Positions 31,170 through 33,620 of a DNA stretch of 33,620 bases are shown piece after piece; the stretch's first letter is position 1; each line of letters opens with the position of its first letter. A model generated the notes under the pieces. That model was not told the DNA's origin, did no database searches, and saw only the letters and a list, made by a program, of their open reading frames with translations. Origin of the DNA: Curtobacterium sp. UCD-KPL2560. Its GTDB lineage: Bacteria; Actinomycetota; Actinomycetes; Actinomycetales; Microbacteriaceae. The position numbers were made by a program, and so were the translations under genes. The DNA lies in the NCBI RefSeq assembly GCF_001705035.1, contig NZ_MCIG01000030.1:1-33620 (forward strand), in the 5' to 3' direction.

Positions 31170-32141
31170 CTACCGCCGCAGCGTCTGCTTCGGGTACTCC
31201 CCGAACCGCCGCAGGTACTCGCCCGAGAACCGTCCCATGTGCGTGAACCCCCACCGTGCGGCGACGTCGGCGACGGACACCTGTCCGGGCTCGGCGCGCA
31301 GCAGGTCGTCGTACGCGCGTCGGAGCCGGACCTCGCGCAGGTACTGCATCGGCGTCCGGTCGAGCACGCGCTGGAACGACTCCTGCAGCCCGCGCACGCT
31401 CAGGTCGGCCGCACGGGCGATGTCCGAGACAATGAGCGGCTCGTGGGCACGCGCGTGGATGAGCTCGACGGCCGCCCGCACCCGGTGGTGCCGGTGCTCG
31501 CCCCAGCCGACCGGTGCCGGTTCGCCGTGGAAGCGGTAGAGGTCGAGCAGGGACCGCACGACCTCGCGCTGCGACTCGTGCCAGGCGAGGGAGTCCTGGC
31601 CCTCCTCGCGGAGTGCGCGCACCGAGCCGGACACCGCGGCGCGCCACCGGTCGATCGCGGCGGGCTCCGGCGGGGTCAACCGGTCGAAGGCGAGCGTGCC
31701 GTCGACGAGGTACCGCTCGGCGGCCACGTCGAGCACGAGGGCGCGGTCCAGGTGCACGAGCCGCTGGTCCCAGTCCCGGTAGTCCATGTCGAACCGCTGC
31801 TCGACCGGGAACAGGGTCGGCACGCCGGGCTGCATGCGGACGGCGTTCCGGCCGACGTCGACGGTCGCGGTGCCGGAGTCGATCCACTGGACGACGACCT
31901 GGCCCTCGACGGCGACGTCGCCGCGCAGGGTGCCGTGCATCTGCGAGCGTCGGATGCTCATGCGCTCGTCGCCGATCGCGACGTAGCGGTACCAGAAGTC
32001 GTCGTCGACGTGTGCGGAGTGCCACGTCTTGCCGGCGTACATCCCGGCGAGGTCGGCGATGGCGGCGTCGGTGTCCGTGCCGGACACCGAGACGAGGGAG
32101 CGCGGCCCCTCGTTCGTCGTGCCGTTCGGTCCTGATTCCAT
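31170..32141 (-). CDS. AraC-family transcriptional regulator
   Basis: This 323-residue regulator has an N-terminal AraC_binding_2-like sensing domain (about 30-200) and a C-terminal double HTH (about 222-320; AVELIHARAHEPLIVSDIARAADLSVRGLQESFQRVL, then VADVAARWGFTHMGRFSGEYLRRFGEYP). It is next to, and on the same strand as, the alcohol dehydrogenase but separated by a repeat array and strong terminator, so it is not co-transcribed. The ATG at 32141 has GGGAGG about 10 nt upstream. The ligand is unknown. It may control the dehydrogenase, without direct evidence. Confidence 0.9.
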   Translation of the reverse strand: MESGPNGTTNEGPRSLVSVSGTDTDAAIADLAGMYAGKTWHSAHVDDDFWYRYVAIGDERMSIRRSQMHGTLRGDVAVEGQVVVQWIDSGTATVDVGRNAVRMQPGVPTLFPVEQRFDMDYRDWDQRLVHLDRALVLDVAAERYLVDGTLAFDRLTPPEPAAIDRWRAAVSGSVRALREEGQDSLAWHESQREVVRSLLDLYRFHGEPAPVGWGEHRHHRVRAAVELIHARAHEPLIVSDIARAADLSVRGLQESFQRVLDRTPMQYLREVRLRRAYDDLLRAEPGQVSVADVAARWGFTHMGRFSGEYLRRFGEYPKQTLRR

Positions 32142-32212
32142 GCATCCAGCCTCCCGCTCCTGGCCGCAGAGCGCACGGCCTCGCGTACGACGGCCTGGCC
32201 ACCCGCGTTCCA

Positions 32213-32349
32213 CGGACAGCGGCGGGACCGACGGACGGGGCCGCCGGCCCGCGTCCGCGGACAGCGGCGGGACCGACGGACGGAGCTGGTGGCCCGCGTT
32301 GTGCGGACAACGGTCGGACCGACGGACGGGAGGCGCGGTGCGGGCCCGC
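32213..32349. repeat. 45/46-bp tandem repeat, 3 copies, merging into a terminator
   Basis: Units beginning CGGACAGCGGCGGGACC start at 32213 and 32258; a third starts CGGACAACGG at 32304. The third copy contains the left arm of the terminator at 32321, so the array seems to be built on part of that element. Confidence 0.75.
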
Positions 32350-32368
32350 ACCGCGCCTCCCGTCCGTC
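32321..32368. terminator. Long-stem terminator, dispersed family copy 3
   Basis: A 21-bp stem (32321-32341 with 32348-32368) has a GGGCCC loop that is itself palindromic. It ends the alcohol dehydrogenase transcript 57 bp after its stop. The arm core equals copy 1 at 13564 (GGACGGGAGGCGCGGTGC). Confidence 0.8.
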
Positions 32369-32425
32369 TCCCGGTCACGTCGCGGACGTGACCGGACCGC
32401 CGGGCGCGACCCGGCGGCGGGCCGG

Positions 32426-33472
32426 TCAGGCCAGGGTGGCCGCGTCGATGACGAAGCGGTACCGGACGTCCGAGGACAGCACGCGCTCGTACGCCTCGTT
32501 GATCTTGTCGGCGCTGATGAGCTCGGTCTCGGGCAGGATGCCGTGCTCGGCGCAGAAGTCGAGCATCTCCTGGGTCTCCGCGATGCCGCCGATCGCCGAG
32601 CCGGCCCAGCTGAGCCGGCGCGGGATGAGCGCGAAGGCCGGGACCTCGAGCGGCTCGGACGGTGCGCCGACGTTGACCAGCGTGCCGTCGACCTGGAGCA
32701 GGCCGAGGTAGGCCTGCATGTCGAGCTTGGCCGAGACGGTGTTGATGATGAGCTCGAACGAGCCGGCGAGCTGCTCGAACGTGGCGGGGTCCTTCGTGGC
32801 GAAGTGGGCCTTCGCGCCGTAGCGGAGCGAGTCCTCCTGCTTCGAGGTCGTCTGCGACAGCACGGTGACCTCGGCGCCGAGCGCGACCGCGATCTTCACG
32901 GCCATGTGGCCGAGGCCGCCCATGCCGACGACGGCGACCTTCGAGCCGGGGCCGACCTTCCAGTGGTGCAGCGGCGAGTAGGTCGTGATGCCGGCGCAGA
33001 GCAGCGGCGCGACCTTCTCGATGTCGAGCGACTCCGGGACGCGGAGGACGAAGTCCTCCTTGACGACGACGGCCTGCGAGTAGCCGCCCTGCGTGATCGT
33101 GCCGTCGGCGCGGTCGACGCTCGCGTAGGTGCCGGTGTTGCCCTCGAGGCAGTACTGCTCCTGGCCGGCGCGGCACTGCTCGCACTCGCCGCACGAGTCG
33201 ACCATGCAGCCGACGCCGACGCGGTCGCCGACCTGGTGCTTCGTGACCTCGCTGCCGACGGCGACCACGTGGCCGACGATCTCGTGGCCGACGACCTGCG
33301 GGTACTGGATGGGGCCCCACTCGCCACGGACGGTGTGGATGTCCGAGTGGCAGATGCCGGCGTAGGCGATGTCGATCTCGACGTCGTGCGGGCCGAGGTC
33401 ACGGCGGGTGATGGTGGTCTTGACGAGCGGCTCGGTGGCCGACGGTGCCGCGTACGCGTTGACGGTGCGCAT
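32426..33472 (-). CDS. Zinc-dependent NAD(P)-alcohol dehydrogenase (YahK/CAD-like)
   Basis: This 348-residue medium-chain dehydrogenase interconverts an alcohol and an aldehyde. Catalytic zinc ligands are Cys41, His63 (GHEIVGHV) and Cys159. The structural zinc site is Cys94, Cys97, Cys100 and Cys108 (CGECEQC). The Rossmann motif is GMGGLG (183-188). The pattern [15 protein letters not shown] fits the cinnamyl-alcohol/YahK branch, which usually prefers NADPH and aldehyde reduction. The ATG at 33472 has a GAGGAGA site. The substrate is unknown. The gene is monocistronic, with the repeat array and terminator downstream. Confidence 0.93.
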   Translation of the reverse strand: MRTVNAYAAPSATEPLVKTTITRRDLGPHDVEIDIAYAGICHSDIHTVRGEWGPIQYPQVVGHEIVGHVVAVGSEVTKHQVGDRVGVGCMVDSCGECEQCRAGQEQYCLEGNTGTYASVDRADGTITQGGYSQAVVVKEDFVLRVPESLDIEKVAPLLCAGITTYSPLHHWKVGPGSKVAVVGMGGLGHMAVKIAVALGAEVTVLSQTTSKQEDSLRYGAKAHFATKDPATFEQLAGSFELIINTVSAKLDMQAYLGLLQVDGTLVNVGAPSEPLEVPAFALIPRRLSWAGSAIGGIAETQEMLDFCAEHGILPETELISADKINEAYERVLSSDVRYRFVIDAATLA

Positions 33473-33620
33473 TGGTCTCCTCGTGGTGGTGCTTCGCGGG
33501 CCGGGTGCGGCCCGCGGTCCAGTGTGGACGCGCGCCCTCGGGACAGGGAGGTTGCGATGGGGTCCCCCTGTCGTGCGGGGGCGGGCGTGTCACGGGTGGT
33601 GCGGCCCGGTCGCTCCGGGG
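33473..33620. other. Upstream region of the alcohol dehydrogenase
   Basis: This edge region holds the promoter side of the dehydrogenase. A CACACT on the minus strand near 33520 might be a -10 box, without a fitting -35. No gene is supported here. Confidence 0.3.

Noticed and set aside
1..33620. tRNA or rRNA genes
   Set aside because: No segment with a T-loop (GTTCGAnTC) and matching acceptor stem was found. This was a by-eye scan, so tRNAscan-SE would be decisive.

Overview
The window is about 70% G+C DNA with GTG starts, 1-8 nt gene overlaps, actinobacterial gene families (split Nag-type PTS, C-minus L28/L33/S14 operon, DUF4383, CopD-CtaG fusion) and several likely leaderless promoters. 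It fits a Microbacteriaceae chromosome, with Curtobacterium-like as my best guess (inference, no search run). There is no rRNA, tRNA, transposase, integrase, phage gene or CRISPR array. The content looks chromosomal and collinear rather than like a mobile island.

Layout. 1-1211: the 3' part of a 2-oxoacid dehydrogenase E2 gene; 1328-1900: a GNAT acetyltransferase. 2018-10551, all on the minus strand, holds seven genes. In transcription order these are a NarL-type response regulator and its histidine kinase, an MprF-like aminoacyl-phospholipid synthase and an esterase-fold hydrolase, then a lactococcin-972-like bacteriocin precursor, its DUF1430-type membrane protein and an ABC ATPase. 10667-13546: a GntR/UTRA regulator and a glucose/GlcNAc-type PTS split into EIIA, EIIB (minus) and EIIC (plus), with matching palindromic operators at the start points of two predicted promoters. 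13726-16845: a zinc ABC importer operon (znuA-znuC-znuB-zur) behind a Zur box. 16856-17551: an alpha/beta hydrolase. 18145-18859: rpmB-rpmG-rpsN, all zinc-free forms. 19184-19471: HU. 19698-22951: a CopD-CtaG fusion overlapping a PIF1-like helicase. 23035-24628: divergent DUF4383 and PAP2 genes. 24888-26027: a luciferase-like monooxygenase. 26198-27578: a paired SugE/Gdx-type SMR exporter divergent from a TetR regulator with two operators. 27735-31054: a COG0701 permease, a TIGR03943-type partner and an anchored beta-rich protein in one overlapping operon. 31170-33472: an AraC regulator and a zinc alcohol dehydrogenase.

The most interesting hypothesis is that the seven-gene minus-strand stretch is one functional unit combining bacteriocin production, self-protection, membrane lipid aminoacylation and envelope-stress sensing. 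The bacteriocin, membrane protein and ATPase form a recognised family set. The functional link to the lipid-modifying pair and the two-component system is inference from contiguity and direction.

Two sequence-level themes recur. First, a nearly identical long-stem terminator (arm core GGACGGGAGGCGCGGTGCC) ends three unrelated transcription units, and pieces of it are scattered elsewhere, including inside coding sequence. Second, seven mutually unrelated short tandem arrays (units of 14 to 46 bp) sit at or just past gene 3' ends.
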